Source of the DNA: Thiohalomonas denitrificans
GTDB lineage: Bacteria > Pseudomonadota > Gammaproteobacteria > Thiohalomonadales > Thiohalomonadaceae
DNA: 64,000 nt
NCBI RefSeq assembly: GCF_016841685.1
Contig: NZ_JAENYR010000006.1
Span: forward strand, 22,108-86,107
Reading direction: 5' to 3'
Below the pieces are notes generated by a model that made no database searches, was not told the DNA's origin, and saw nothing but the letters and a program-made list of their open reading frames with translations. Position numbers and translations under genes: made by a program. Shown in pieces: positions 49,619 to 58,985 of the stretch. The number at the start of each line of letters is the position of its first letter. Within the stretch, counting starts at the first letter, position 1.

Positions 49619-49795
49619 ACGGCTTCGCCGTGAGGGTTGCCCCGACCCGACGCAAGACTCGCTTATGGCTGCTGGTTAGCTCTGCCATGCGGGATTCGCA
49701 CCCGCTGGGTTGCTAAAGAAGGTTTCCGCTGATGAAGTCGTTTCGTTCGCTTCCTCCTTCTACACGCTTGCTTGGCGCAAACCCCATTAAATTCC
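49619..49795 (-). repeat. Probable 5' ribozyme portion of the group II intron (copy 1 of an ~165-bp direct repeat)
   Basis: TTTGCGCCAAGCAAGCGTGTAGAAGGAGGAAGC...CTTATGGCTGCTGGTTAG homologous to 58731-58893. Confidence 0.65.
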
Positions 49796-49821
49796 TTGCG
49801 GTATCCTCAATTTTCGGAATC

Positions 49822-49858
49822 AAAAAAAAGAGCGGGGCTCACGACCCGCTCTTTTTTG
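49822..49858. terminator. Bidirectional Rho-independent terminator
   Basis: AAAAAAAAGAGCGGGGCTCACGACCCGCTCTTTTTT. Confidence 0.85.
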
Positions 49859-49874
49859 AAAGCTCTAGCCAGGC

Positions 49875-52800
49875 TTACGGCGTAGGCGCCGTAAACTTGA
49901 ACCAGTCCACGTCACCGTCGGTCAGATAACGCTCAACCGGAGCATTAACAGTCAGACTGGTTGCGCTGGTTGCGTCACCATCCGGTTCGCCTGCATCCTC
50001 TGCCGCATCACCGAAGCCATCCAGGCTGGCTGCGGCATCGGTCACCTGAACCGTGTAAAACCCGGGTTCATAGCGTTCGACCACTCTCAGGTAGTAGTCC
50101 TCTCCGGCAACCAAATCCCAAATCAAAGATCGGCTGCCGCCTGTGGAATACTTTGAAGCAAGCGAGTAACCGTCAGGATCACTATACAGGTAGAAGATGA
50201 AGCTGCTGGACGACTCTGCGTACGCCTCGAACGTGTGGGTATAGACCGGATCCGTTACGGAGAGAGTGAACTCCGCACCGTTCTCGGTACCGGATCCGTC
50301 GATGTAAACATTGATAATCCCGTCCGACGGCGTGGTGAACTGGCAGGACTCCGGTTCCTTGGCTCCGGTGTTTGCACTCGAGCACAACAAGGTTGCCCCG
50401 CTGTCCTGCACCTCCAGTGCAAGGTCGTCAGTGACACTGCCGGCGGTCAGCGTGTACGTCCACCCCGAGGCGAGTCCTGAAACGGTATAGGTGCTGGTGC
50501 TCAACGGTGCCACCTGACCTGTGTGGGGCAACTGGGCCAGCGTCAGAGACATCGTCTCGGACTCCCCGACTTCATTGTCGCTATTGGTCACCGTCACTGT
50601 GTCATCCAGATAGGAACTGGAGTACGCACTGTCGGTGGTAACCATGCTTCCCACGTCCACCAGATACTCGATGGGACCGTCCAGCTCGGAATCGTCCTGG
50701 CCGTGCACGGAGATAGTCTGCGCCGAACTCCAATTGGCAGTTGTGAATTCCAGTGTGACCGACGTAACCGGAGTTTCGGGGCTGTCTCCGCCGGAGACCA
50801 GACCTTCGGTGGTGTCCTGAGGGCTCACGGTCACGAAGACATTAGCGGTTGGCTCGGACTCCAGTGCAACCGTAAAATCGCTCGATACATTCGGCTCCGA
50901 GGTGCTGACGTCCGTAGTATTGATCACCAGGCCCGCAGAATCATTGTCGCGCGCATAGACCGTCTTGGTCTCTGCCGGCAAAGCATCGTAGTGGCTGTCT
51001 GCGCTACTTGCGGGGCCTACCTCGATATCGACGGATGCCGTGCCGTCGTCGACGAAATCGTCTACCGCCTGCACGGTGATCGTTTTTTCGGTATTCCACT
51101 CCGCGATCGCGAAAGTGAGGTTGAGTGTGCTGACGAACACAGTTGGCGAATCCCCGCCCTGGATCAGCACCTGATCCGGCTCGTCCACCGTGACGGGAAG
51201 TATCACCTCGGCAACCGGCTTGGTGTTCAACTTGACGGTGAAGGTGTCGGTGGCTCCACCTTCGTAGGTATAGACAGACCCGCTAAAGGTGATCCCCGCC
51301 TGATCGGTATCGGCATTGGTAACCGAGACCGCCTGTGTCGAAAGTGTCGAGTAGTCGGGATCCGCCGTGGAGACGTCGTCGACCGCCACATTGACCGAGT
51401 AGGACTGACTGCCATCGATCTCTACGTCGTCTTGTCCGACGACGGTTACCGTCTGTGCCGTCTTCCAATCAGCGGTGGTAAAGGTCAGGCTGATGCTGTC
51501 CATGGCCGTGGTGGGCGAACTGCCGCCCTTGACGAACCCCTCCGTGGTGTCTTGCGAGGTCACATTGATCACCACATCGCCGGTCGGCTCCTTGGCAAGC
51601 GAGACGACAAACGCATCGGTACCACCGTCCTCGTCGGTCTGCAGGTCCGCGCCCTGGATGTTCACCCGGGCAGTATCGTCATCGACATTTTCTACCGCCA
51701 CGGTCTGGGCACCCAGGCTCGTGTATTCGGATGCTCCAGTCGGAGCGCCGACAGTGAGGTTGTAGTCGATGTCCCCATCCAGCTCGGCTTCGTCTACCGG
51801 GTTGACCGTCACTGTCTGAGCGATATCCCAGTTCTCCGGGGTGAAGGTCACATCGAGTGTTTCGCTGGGGGTGCTCCCATTGAGGGACACAAGCCCCTCG
51901 CTCGCATCCGGACTGCTGACCGGGATGATGACATTCTCGGTGGGCTCGGTGTTCAGGACCACGGTGAAACCGGCCGTCTGCCCCCACTCGGTGGTCCGCA
52001 GCGGATCGTTCGCAGCGCTTACGGTAAACGCGGCGGTATCATTATCATTGTTGGTCACCGATATCGCGTCGCTGGTGAGGCCGGAGTAGCTTGTATCGGT
52101 GCTGCTGGCGGGGCCTACGCTAAGCTCATAGGTCGGATTGCCGTCGGCAATGTCATCATCGACACCGTAGACGTACACGGTTTTAGAGTAATCCCAGTCA
52201 GATTGGTCGAAAGTAAGGGTTTTTGTCGTTACCGAATCGCTGTAATAGTCAAACGTCCCTTCGGTCGGATCACCGATCTCAAACGGAATTTCGACAGGTG
52301 CGGAGGGCTCAAGGTTGAGCTTGACGGTAAATGCTTCCGATGATCCGTTTTCAGCCGTAGTGAGGCTGGTTTTTGAAACTGTGATCCCCGGAGCGTCCGT
52401 GTCGATGTTGGTCACCGAAACAGAGGGTTTGGCCACGTTGAGATAGGCCAGGTCCATCGACCAGATATAGGTTGCCGACACACCGTAGGTCTGATTGCCA
52501 TCGAGTACTGAATCGTCCAGTCCTTTCACGTCGATGGCCTGGGGGACGTTCCAATTAGTCGGCGTAAAGGTCAAATCGACCGATTTCTCGAAAGAATACG
52601 CATCGTAGTACCAATATCCATCGGTATCGGAATCAGAAGCTATCTCTCCTTCGGTGGTATCGCGCGACTCGAAAGTCATCTCGACATCACTGGCAGGCTG
52701 AGTTGCCAGCATGACGGAAAAAGTTTCCACCGTCCCGTCTTCCGACGTAGTCAACGCTGTCTTGGAGAGAACGACGCCAGGCACCGAAGACGTACCCCCA

Positions 52801-52889
52801 TCATCTCCTCCTCCCCCATCACCGCATGCGGCTAGTGTTAAACCAAGCACAGCGACTAGTGATGCTGGCAGTAATCCGGTAATTTCCAT
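49875..52889 (-). CDS. Large surface lipoprotein with about six Calx-beta-like repeats and a C-terminal PPC-like domain
   Basis: Lipobox GLTLAAC; repeats such as TVSKTSLTTAENGSSEAFTVKLNLEPSAPVEIPF...; C-terminal SLTVNAPVERYLTDGDVDWFKFTAPTP. Confidence 0.82.
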   Translation of the reverse strand: MEITGLLPASLVAVLGLTLAACGDGGGGDDGGTSSVPGVVLSKTALTTSEDGTVETFSVMLATQPASDVEMTFESRDTTEGEIASDSDTDGYWYYDAYSFEKSVDLTFTPTNWNVPQAIDVKGLDDSVLDGNQTYGVSATYIWSMDLAYLNVAKPSVSVTNIDTDAPGITVSKTSLTTAENGSSEAFTVKLNLEPSAPVEIPFEIGDPTEGTFDYYSDSVTTKTLTFDQSDWDYSKTVYVYGVDDDIADGNPTYELSVGPASSTDTSYSGLTSDAISVTNNDNDTAAFTVSAANDPLRTTEWGQTAGFTVVLNTEPTENVIIPVSSPDASEGLVSLNGSTPSETLDVTFTPENWDIAQTVTVNPVDEAELDGDIDYNLTVGAPTGASEYTSLGAQTVAVENVDDDTARVNIQGADLQTDEDGGTDAFVVSLAKEPTGDVVINVTSQDTTEGFVKGGSSPTTAMDSISLTFTTADWKTAQTVTVVGQDDVEIDGSQSYSVNVAVDDVSTADPDYSTLSTQAVSVTNADTDQAGITFSGSVYTYEGGATDTFTVKLNTKPVAEVILPVTVDEPDQVLIQGGDSPTVFVSTLNLTFAIAEWNTEKTITVQAVDDFVDDGTASVDIEVGPASSADSHYDALPAETKTVYARDNDSAGLVINTTDVSTSEPNVSSDFTVALESEPTANVFVTVSPQDTTEGLVSGGDSPETPVTSVTLEFTTANWSSAQTISVHGQDDSELDGPIEYLVDVGSMVTTDSAYSSSYLDDTVTVTNSDNEVGESETMSLTLAQLPHTGQVAPLSTSTYTVSGLASGWTYTLTAGSVTDDLALEVQDSGATLLCSSANTGAKEPESCQFTTPSDGIINVYIDGSGTENGAEFTLSVTDPVYTHTFEAYAESSSSFIFYLYSDPDGYSLASKYSTGGSRSLIWDLVAGEDYYLRVVERYEPGFYTVQVTDAAASLDGFGDAAEDAGEPDGDATSATSLTVNAPVERYLTDGDVDWFKFTAPTP

Positions 52890-53059
52890 TTTTTTCTCCT
52901 TATCAGAACGACAGCGCCGGGCACGGCAATCCGTAGGAGGGGACTCTAAGGAATGCAAAGACACACAAATGTGACAGTGTTCACATAACATGTTAGATGT
53001 TAGGCAAAAAACAGAGAGGCTGCGGCTAATCGCGTGCTATTTTTGGCGGATAACTGGGA

Positions 53060-53700
53060 TAACTCGGGTGAGAGTAACTTATTCCGCCTGTATAGGCCTG
53101 CCGCGCCTTCCGGGCGTCACCTGGCATCCAGTCAACTGCCCTGGCAAACCGTTAGTGGCCCAAGCCAGTCCCTTGTTGACACTTTGTCGGATTTCATCCA
53201 GCAGTATCCCTTCCACATGGGCCGCAAACAACGCCCGGTAGTTTTCGGGCCGTTCTTCCTTGTCCTTCCCGAGAGCGAGGTACAGCGTGTGAGGGGTGTG
53301 CAGCTTGCTCTCTTTTCCGAATCCATTGCAAAGATGGCTGGACCACATGTACTCGTCCGGCTTCGCCATCATATCGGCCCGCATGGGATTGAGCTCAATG
53401 TATCGTATAGATGAAGCAAATAGGATTCACTTTCGACCAGGCACGACTTATAACGGCCCTCCCAGGGTCCCGGTACGCTGATACGTCTAATTGAAATACC
53501 TCACGTACATCCGGCTGATAGCCTGCTTCATTCTCGACACGGCTTCGGGAGCGCGAGGCGTAAAGAGCAGGTGCACATGGTGCTCATCAATACCCAGGCA
53601 TGCACTTGGACCTTGAGTTTGCCGGCGTACTCTTTGAGCCAGTGCAGATAAGCCCGCAACCCTACCGGGCTGCTCTTGGCCTTTTTGCCATTACTCAGCC
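53060..53700 (-). pseudogene. REP-associated tyrosine transposase (RAYT) pseudogene
   Basis: ORF 53079..53384 (MRADMMAKPDEYMWSSHLCNGFGKESKLHTPHTLYLALGKDKEERPENYRALFAAHVEGILLDEIRQSVNKGLAWATNGLPGQLTGCQVTPGRRGRP) parallels 58979..59623; upstream parts recognisable but frameshifted. Confidence 0.85.
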
Positions 53701-53944
53701 CGCCATTCTACCCCACCGGTCGAGCTTACCCGATTAGTTTTCCTCTGACCCTGAGGAATCCTGATTAGCAGCCTCTTCCGAAAAAAGGTCAAAACTGTTC
53801 GTGTTCGGACGGTGGATAGCACGGCTGCGGAAACCATACGCCTGAAGAGCTGAAGCGCAAGTTGACCGAGCGCAAAAGGGCCAGAAAAACGGTCGCTCAT
53901 ATCGTCGCTCAGGTGGTCCCCAAAATCGCTCATAAGAACGACAT

Positions 53945-54589
53945 CTATCCTGACCGAGGGGGTATGGGCTTGACGATTGCCTTTCGCAGTTTGTACTTTC
54001 CGCCGAACCGCGTGCGGAATTGCCTAACAGCACTCTTGTACTCATCAGTAAGCTTGACGCCCGTGATGGAGTTAAAGTCGTCGCGGGTGTACTTTAAGTT
54101 ACCAATGTACACCGCTTTATCTCCTGGGCGAGCATCAATTTTCAGTCCGGTGGGCAGCAGTATCTCGCTGACAGCACCACGCCGGCCCAATTCGACGATG
54201 ACTCTTCCATCGACAACGTATTTCAGATCCGCCGGTATTTTGAAGAAGAACATTTCGTCCAGTTTTGGGTTGATCAGAAATTTGTAGTTGCTGGCCTCCG
54301 GCTGGTTATTGAACTGAATCATCGCCCGATTTCTGTTCATGCCGCCGTAGCCAGCCAAATCGATGACCCCCGACGGGCTGAGTTCCTGTTCCTCCTTACC
54401 CAGCGCAGGGATAAGTTCGATCGTGCCCACTACGATAATTTCGTTGTCGGCGATGATACTGGAGGAATCCGCTTCTTTGAGCATTTGGCCGCCCATGGTG
54501 CAGGCCTGTAGCAGCAGCACGGCCATAACCAGGAATGCGGCGCGGTGGCCGGTGGTAGCATGTTGGAATGAATTCATAACCCTGTTCAC
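53945..54589 (-). CDS. Putative lipoprotein, unknown function
   Basis: Lipobox VLLLQAC; overlaps the upstream lipoprotein gene. Confidence 0.65.
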   Translation of the reverse strand: MNRVMNSFQHATTGHRAAFLVMAVLLLQACTMGGQMLKEADSSSIIADNEIIVVGTIELIPALGKEEQELSPSGVIDLAGYGGMNRNRAMIQFNNQPEASNYKFLINPKLDEMFFFKIPADLKYVVDGRVIVELGRRGAVSEILLPTGLKIDARPGDKAVYIGNLKYTRDDFNSITGVKLTDEYKSAVRQFRTRFGGKYKLRKAIVKPIPPRSG

Positions 54590-55194
54590 TTCAGTTCCCT
54601 GAGACGCTTTTCAATCATTGCGATCTGGTGGTTGTAGACGGCCAAATCGCTATCCTCTTGCATGATCACCAACAGCTTGGTCAGTAGCTCTTTTTCAGAT
54701 GGTGCCACTGCTGGCACCATGTCGAAGGAATCCTGCCTGAACATCGAACCCGAATCGATATTCTTGAATTTGTAGGAGCCAAGAAAATGCACACCTGGCT
54801 TCTTGATGACCCTAGCGGTCTCGTTCCTTCCCTTTCCACCAAAGTTGTAGGTATAGGTCGCGTTACTGTACCAGCGGGTATTCCTGCCGAACTCCTCCAC
54901 CTGGATAGAAGCACTCTTATCTACGCCGATATGGAAAAAGAGGCCCTCCTCGACGCCACAGGAGTAGTAAGCCACCTCCGGCTTATACTGCTTTATGGAA
55001 ACCCAATCGATGCCGCCCCAGGAAGGTGCATCCTCCATATCGAAATACCCGTAAACAACTGACAAGGTCTGGTCATTCTTATCGATCGGCGTTTTGGTCG
55101 AAAACAGCGAGCATCCACTGGATAGCAGGATTGCAGGGACTAAGAGGCAGATCCCGAGCAGATATCCAAGGTTCCGCGAATTGTTTTTTGACAT
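54586..55194 (-). CDS. Putative lipoprotein, unknown function
   Basis: Lipobox ILLSSGC; stop overlaps the next start. Confidence 0.65.
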   Translation of the reverse strand: MSKNNSRNLGYLLGICLLVPAILLSSGCSLFSTKTPIDKNDQTLSVVYGYFDMEDAPSWGGIDWVSIKQYKPEVAYYSCGVEEGLFFHIGVDKSASIQVEEFGRNTRWYSNATYTYNFGGKGRNETARVIKKPGVHFLGSYKFKNIDSGSMFRQDSFDMVPAVAPSEKELLTKLLVIMQEDSDLAVYNHQIAMIEKRLRELK

Positions 55195-55385
55195 GAGTGG
55201 GCCCTCCAGGCTCTCTTAATGGGTTCGTTTCTGGTTGTTTTCTCTTGAACCGCAAGGTTTTCGAGTATATCGAAAAAGCGAAGGGGATCGTATCTTCTAT
55301 CGAGTGTTAGGCATATAGCCTCGCCTCATGGAGCCCAAGGAGACGGCATGCCCACCAACCCCTGTTACTGATAAGGAGCAACAAA

Positions 55386-55733
55386 TTGTCCTTCCACAAG
55401 GTGCTCAGAAAATTGGTTTTGTTATTGGCTTTTTTGCCCGTTGCCAGCTTCGCAGCAGATGGTGAAGCCGTGGTACTTAGCTTCAGCAGCACCGATGTCC
55501 AAGCTGTCGCAGAGCGAGATGGTTCGTTCTGCCTCCAACTCAATCCCACAGCAGCCGCTCGTCTCCAACAAGTTACCGAGAACTCTTACGGGAAGCGCCT
55601 TGAGGTCTATATAGAGGGCATTCCTGTCTTAAGTGCTTATGTGAATACCGCAATCGACTCGGGCGTTATTGAGGTTCCCAATCCGCCGCCCGGTGTCCGC
55701 AGACGCCTGGAGCCCTTGCAACCGATGCAGTAA
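55386..55733 (+). CDS. Secreted stand-alone SecD/SecDF P1-head-like domain protein
   Basis: TTG start with AAGGAG RBS; signal peptide; FCLQLNPTAAARLQQVTENSYGKRLEVYIEGIPVLSAYVNTAIDSGVIEV resembles SecD P1 head. Confidence 0.6.
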   Translation: MSFHKVLRKLVLLLAFLPVASFAADGEAVVLSFSSTDVQAVAERDGSFCLQLNPTAAARLQQVTENSYGKRLEVYIEGIPVLSAYVNTAIDSGVIEVPNPPPGVRRRLEPLQPMQ

Positions 55734-55991
55734 AGGCCAAGCAAAAGCCCGGCGAAAGTTGGGCTTTTCCGCAGCCAGGTTCGCCTTCCGCGCTTTGGGA
55801 GTTTTGGGTGACCCCATCATGGAACCGCTACATTATTCCCATGCCCCATGAAATTGCTTTTTCTATCAGTCTCTGCCGGGCCAAGAGAAAGGGGGGAGAC
55901 CATGCTTGCGAGGGGTAAGTCGCGTTTCTTCTGCGAGGAATAGGACTACCGTGCGAACCGGCCGCCATATCCTGGACGAAAGGTGCGTGAA

Positions 55992-56432
55992 ATGAGACTG
56001 AAAGAGAAGATTCAGAGTCTCCTGGGTTCCCAGAAGCTGGCGGTCCTTGCGACCAAGCGGGATGGTTGGCCGTACAACAATCTCATGGCCTTCGCCGCAA
56101 GCTCGGATCTGACCCGCTTCTATTTCGTAACGAATCGTTCAACCAGGAAGTTCAAGAACCTCAGTGAAGATGACCGGGCTTCCCTCCTGGTGGATGACAG
56201 GGAGAATACTCCCTCCGATTTCCACCGGGCCTGTGCGGTGACCGTGTTGGGCCGCACTCACGCCCTGGACGGTAAAAACCTGTCGGTCGCCAGGAGGCAA
56301 TTGGTTGCCCGTCATCCTTATCTGAAGAACTTCGTGGATGCTCCCACGTGCCAGGTTTTCTGTTTCGAAGTTGAGGTCTATTATCTCGTCGAAGCCTTTG
56401 GCAACGTCAGCGAATACCGGCCCGAACCATGA
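55992..56432 (+). CDS. Pyridoxamine-5'-phosphate-oxidase-fold (FMN-binding split barrel) protein
   Basis: LLGSQKLAVLATKRDGWPYNNLMAFAASSDLTRFYFVTNRSTRKFKNL. Confidence 0.85.
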   Translation: MRLKEKIQSLLGSQKLAVLATKRDGWPYNNLMAFAASSDLTRFYFVTNRSTRKFKNLSEDDRASLLVDDRENTPSDFHRACAVTVLGRTHALDGKNLSVARRQLVARHPYLKNFVDAPTCQVFCFEVEVYYLVEAFGNVSEYRPEP

Positions 56433-58612
56433 GCGGGGTTGCGATTCTTGGTCAAGCCACCGAGTCTCCAGAATGGGGAGGCAAGGCTTTGGCTCTGGAC
56501 CGGATGATGCGTGTGGGACTTCCCGTTCCCCGGGCGCTCTGTCTGACTGCTTCCTGTTACCGCCGTTTCCTGCTTAGCGATGGCCTCCAGGAACAAATCG
56601 GCATGGAGCTTTCCCGCAAACCGCTGGACGAGATGCGGTGGGAAGAGATGTGGGACGCTTCGCTACGACTCCGTACCGCTTTCTCGCGCGCTCCTTTCCC
56701 CGAGGAACTTCAGGCCGAACTGGAGCAGGCTATCCGCTCGGAGGGCCTGGACCAAATACCTGTGTCCGTACGATCATCTTCGCTGGCTGAGGACTCGACG
56801 CAGACGTCTTTTGCCGGCCTTCATGAGTCCTTCCTGAACCTGGTCGGGCTGGAAGAGATTCTCAACCATGTTCGACTGGTCTGGGCCTCGCTATGGTCCG
56901 ATAGCGCGCTTCTCTATCGGAAAGAGCTCAAGCTGGAGGTGGAGAATAGCGCTATGGCAGTGGTCGTCCAGGAGATGGTGGCAGGAGAGGTTTCCGGGAT
57001 TGGCTTCTCGCGTGCGCCGTCGGATCCGGAACTCGCAGTTGTCGAAGCGGTTCATGGCTTGAACGAAGGGTTGGTTTCGGGTGCGATTGAACCGGATCGA
57101 TGGTTTCTCAGGAGAAAGGATGGGTATCTGGTTCGGAACCAGCCGGCTGCCCGCGAGGACTATTTCGTATCGCAGACCGGCTCGGGGGTGGCCCGGGTAC
57201 CACTGCCTGAAGAACTGAAGAGCCGCACCCCTTGCGATGATGAGCTACTGCAAAGGGTGTTTGGGCTGATCATGGAATGCGAAAGGGAACAAGGTGATGC
57301 GCAAGACGTGGAGTGGACATCGCGTGACCGTACACTCTATCTCTTGCAGGCTCGGCCGATTACCACGGGCAAAGCACTTTCGGATTCGGAAGAAAAGGGC
57401 GATAAGAGAGCGTGGTATCTCAGCCTTAAGAAGAGTCTGGCTAGTCTGAAGGAGTTGAGGTCACGGATCGAAGAAGAGAGACTTCCGGCCATGACGCGCG
57501 AGGCGGATAAATTGGAGCAAGTCTCGCTTCCTGATTATCAAGATGGTCTGGCCGAGGTGTTGGCGCTTCGCCTGGAGGCGGAAGAACGATGGACCGCCAT
57601 CTACTGGAATGAATACATTCCGTTCGCTCACGGAATCAGGTTGTTCGGAATGGTGTATAACGACCAGGTGAAGCCCGAGGATCCCTACGAGTTTGTGGGG
57701 CTTTTGGCAGGGCAGCGGCTATTGTCGCTCGATCGCAACCAAAAACTGATGCAACTTGCAGAATCTTTGAAGACGGAGCCCGGCTTGCTCGGCAGTCTTC
57801 GACAGGGAACGATTCCACCGGACAGCCCGCAGTCGAACGACATCCAGAATTTCCTGGAAGAGTTTGCGGTTCGGCTTGGAGGAAGAGAATCGGATTCAGA
57901 GACGTGTCGTCGTTTCGTTGGTTTTCTGCTCGAAATGAATACGGGAGAAGCTGTCCGGGCGCCCTCCCGGCAGGAGATCTCCGAAGAAAGCTTCCTGCTG
58001 GCCTTTCCTGAAGAACGCCGGGACTTCGCCCGTGAGATCCTGGACCTGGGCCGGGCCAGTTATCGCTTGAGAGACGACGATAACCTTTACCTGGAGCGAT
58101 TTCGGCGCCTGGTCAAGGAGATCGTCGCGGAGGCGGTGAATCGCTACCTGGCGGATGAAACTTCGGCCTCCGACTGGACTGGGCAGCAGGTATTGGAATG
58201 GCTGAGAACCGGGAAGTCTCCAGACCGGGATACCGGTTCAAACCAGCCTTCCGGCGAATCGGCTGCGTCGGGCCCGTCGGAAAAGGTGCGGCAGCAGTAT
58301 GGACAACCCGCCGGGCCGGGCTATGTCGAAGGACCGGCCCGCGTGGTACGGCACCGGGAGGATTTACTGGCTTTCCGGAAAGGTGAAGTCCTGGTCTGTG
58401 ATGCGATCGATCCGAGTATGACTTTCGTCGTCCCTCTGGCCGCGGGGATCGTTGAAAGGCGGGGCGGCATGCTTATCCACGGGGCCATCATTGCAAGGGA
58501 ATATGGCATTCCCTGTGTTACGGGTGTGCCCAACGCGGACCGATTAGTAGAGACCGGGGAACGGGTGTGCGTGGACGGGTTCCTGGGCCTGGTCACGTTC
58601 GGGGAGCCTTGA
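56429..58612 (+). CDS. PEP/pyruvate-binding phosphotransferase (PEP synthase/rifampicin-phosphotransferase-like)
   Basis: N-terminal ATP-grasp (GGKALALDRMMRVGLPVPRALCLT; VSVRSSSLAEDSTQTSFAGLHESFLN) and C-terminal phosphohistidine domain (GGMLIHGAIIAREYGIPCVTGV). Confidence 0.87.
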   Translation: MSGVAILGQATESPEWGGKALALDRMMRVGLPVPRALCLTASCYRRFLLSDGLQEQIGMELSRKPLDEMRWEEMWDASLRLRTAFSRAPFPEELQAELEQAIRSEGLDQIPVSVRSSSLAEDSTQTSFAGLHESFLNLVGLEEILNHVRLVWASLWSDSALLYRKELKLEVENSAMAVVVQEMVAGEVSGIGFSRAPSDPELAVVEAVHGLNEGLVSGAIEPDRWFLRRKDGYLVRNQPAAREDYFVSQTGSGVARVPLPEELKSRTPCDDELLQRVFGLIMECEREQGDAQDVEWTSRDRTLYLLQARPITTGKALSDSEEKGDKRAWYLSLKKSLASLKELRSRIEEERLPAMTREADKLEQVSLPDYQDGLAEVLALRLEAEERWTAIYWNEYIPFAHGIRLFGMVYNDQVKPEDPYEFVGLLAGQRLLSLDRNQKLMQLAESLKTEPGLLGSLRQGTIPPDSPQSNDIQNFLEEFAVRLGGRESDSETCRRFVGFLLEMNTGEAVRAPSRQEISEESFLLAFPEERRDFAREILDLGRASYRLRDDDNLYLERFRRLVKEIVAEAVNRYLADETSASDWTGQQVLEWLRTGKSPDRDTGSNQPSGESAASGPSEKVRQQYGQPAGPGYVEGPARVVRHREDLLAFRKGEVLVCDAIDPSMTFVVPLAAGIVERRGGMLIHGAIIAREYGIPCVTGVPNADRLVETGERVCVDGFLGLVTFGEP

Positions 58613-58730
58613 CCTTGCCCATCCGACGCCTCGGCTATCCTTGCGATTCGCTAGGTTAGACAAGGATTCCTACCGCAAGAGCGGCGGAGTGCTCAAGCTT
58701 TAATCCCTCCGTCCCCTTTAACTATGGTCT

Positions 58731-58893
58731 ACGCTTCGCCGTGTGGGTTGCTCCGACCCGACGCAAGACTCGCTTATGGCTGCTGGTTAGGCTCTGCCAT
58801 GCGGGATTCGCACCCGCTGGGTTGCTAAAGAAGGTTTCCGCTGATGAAGTCATTTCGTCGGCTTCCTCCTTCTACAGGTGCTTGGCGCAAATC
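58731..58893 (-). repeat. Second copy of the ~165-bp group II intron 5'-like repeat (solo fragment)
   Basis: cgacccgacgcaagactcgcttatggctgctggttag.ctctgccatgcgggattcgcacccgctgggttgctaaagaaggtttccgctgatgaagt shared with 49.62-49.80 kb. Confidence 0.7.
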
Positions 58894-58898
58894 CCATT

Positions 58899-58985
58899 TA
58901 TCATAATTGGGGTCAGAGTAACTTATTCTATCATAATTGGGGTTAGAGTATCATAATCATAATTGGGGTCAGAGTAACTTATTCT
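58899..58985. repeat. Three tandem REP-like units next to RAYT
   Basis: (TATCA)TAATTGGGGTCAGAGTAACTTATTCT repeated three times; the middle unit is GGGGTTAGAGTA; related GGGTCAGAGTAACTATTCT at ~61902. Confidence 0.8.

Noticed and set aside
49700-49720. tRNA-like T-arm GCGGGTGCGAATCCCGC
   Set aside because: No acceptor, D or anticodon arms found around it; better explained as part of the intron-like repeat
50523-52343. 606-aa plus-strand ORF
   Set aside because: Antisense to the Calx-beta-like repeat protein; repetitive shadow of the repeats
53761-53950. Possible coding remnant (ELKRKLTERKRARKTVAHIVAQVVPKIAHKNDIYPD)
   Set aside because: Too short and without a recognised family; left unannotated
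58899-58985. CRISPR array
   Set aside because: Only three short irregular units with no unique spacers; REP-like repeats beside RAYT
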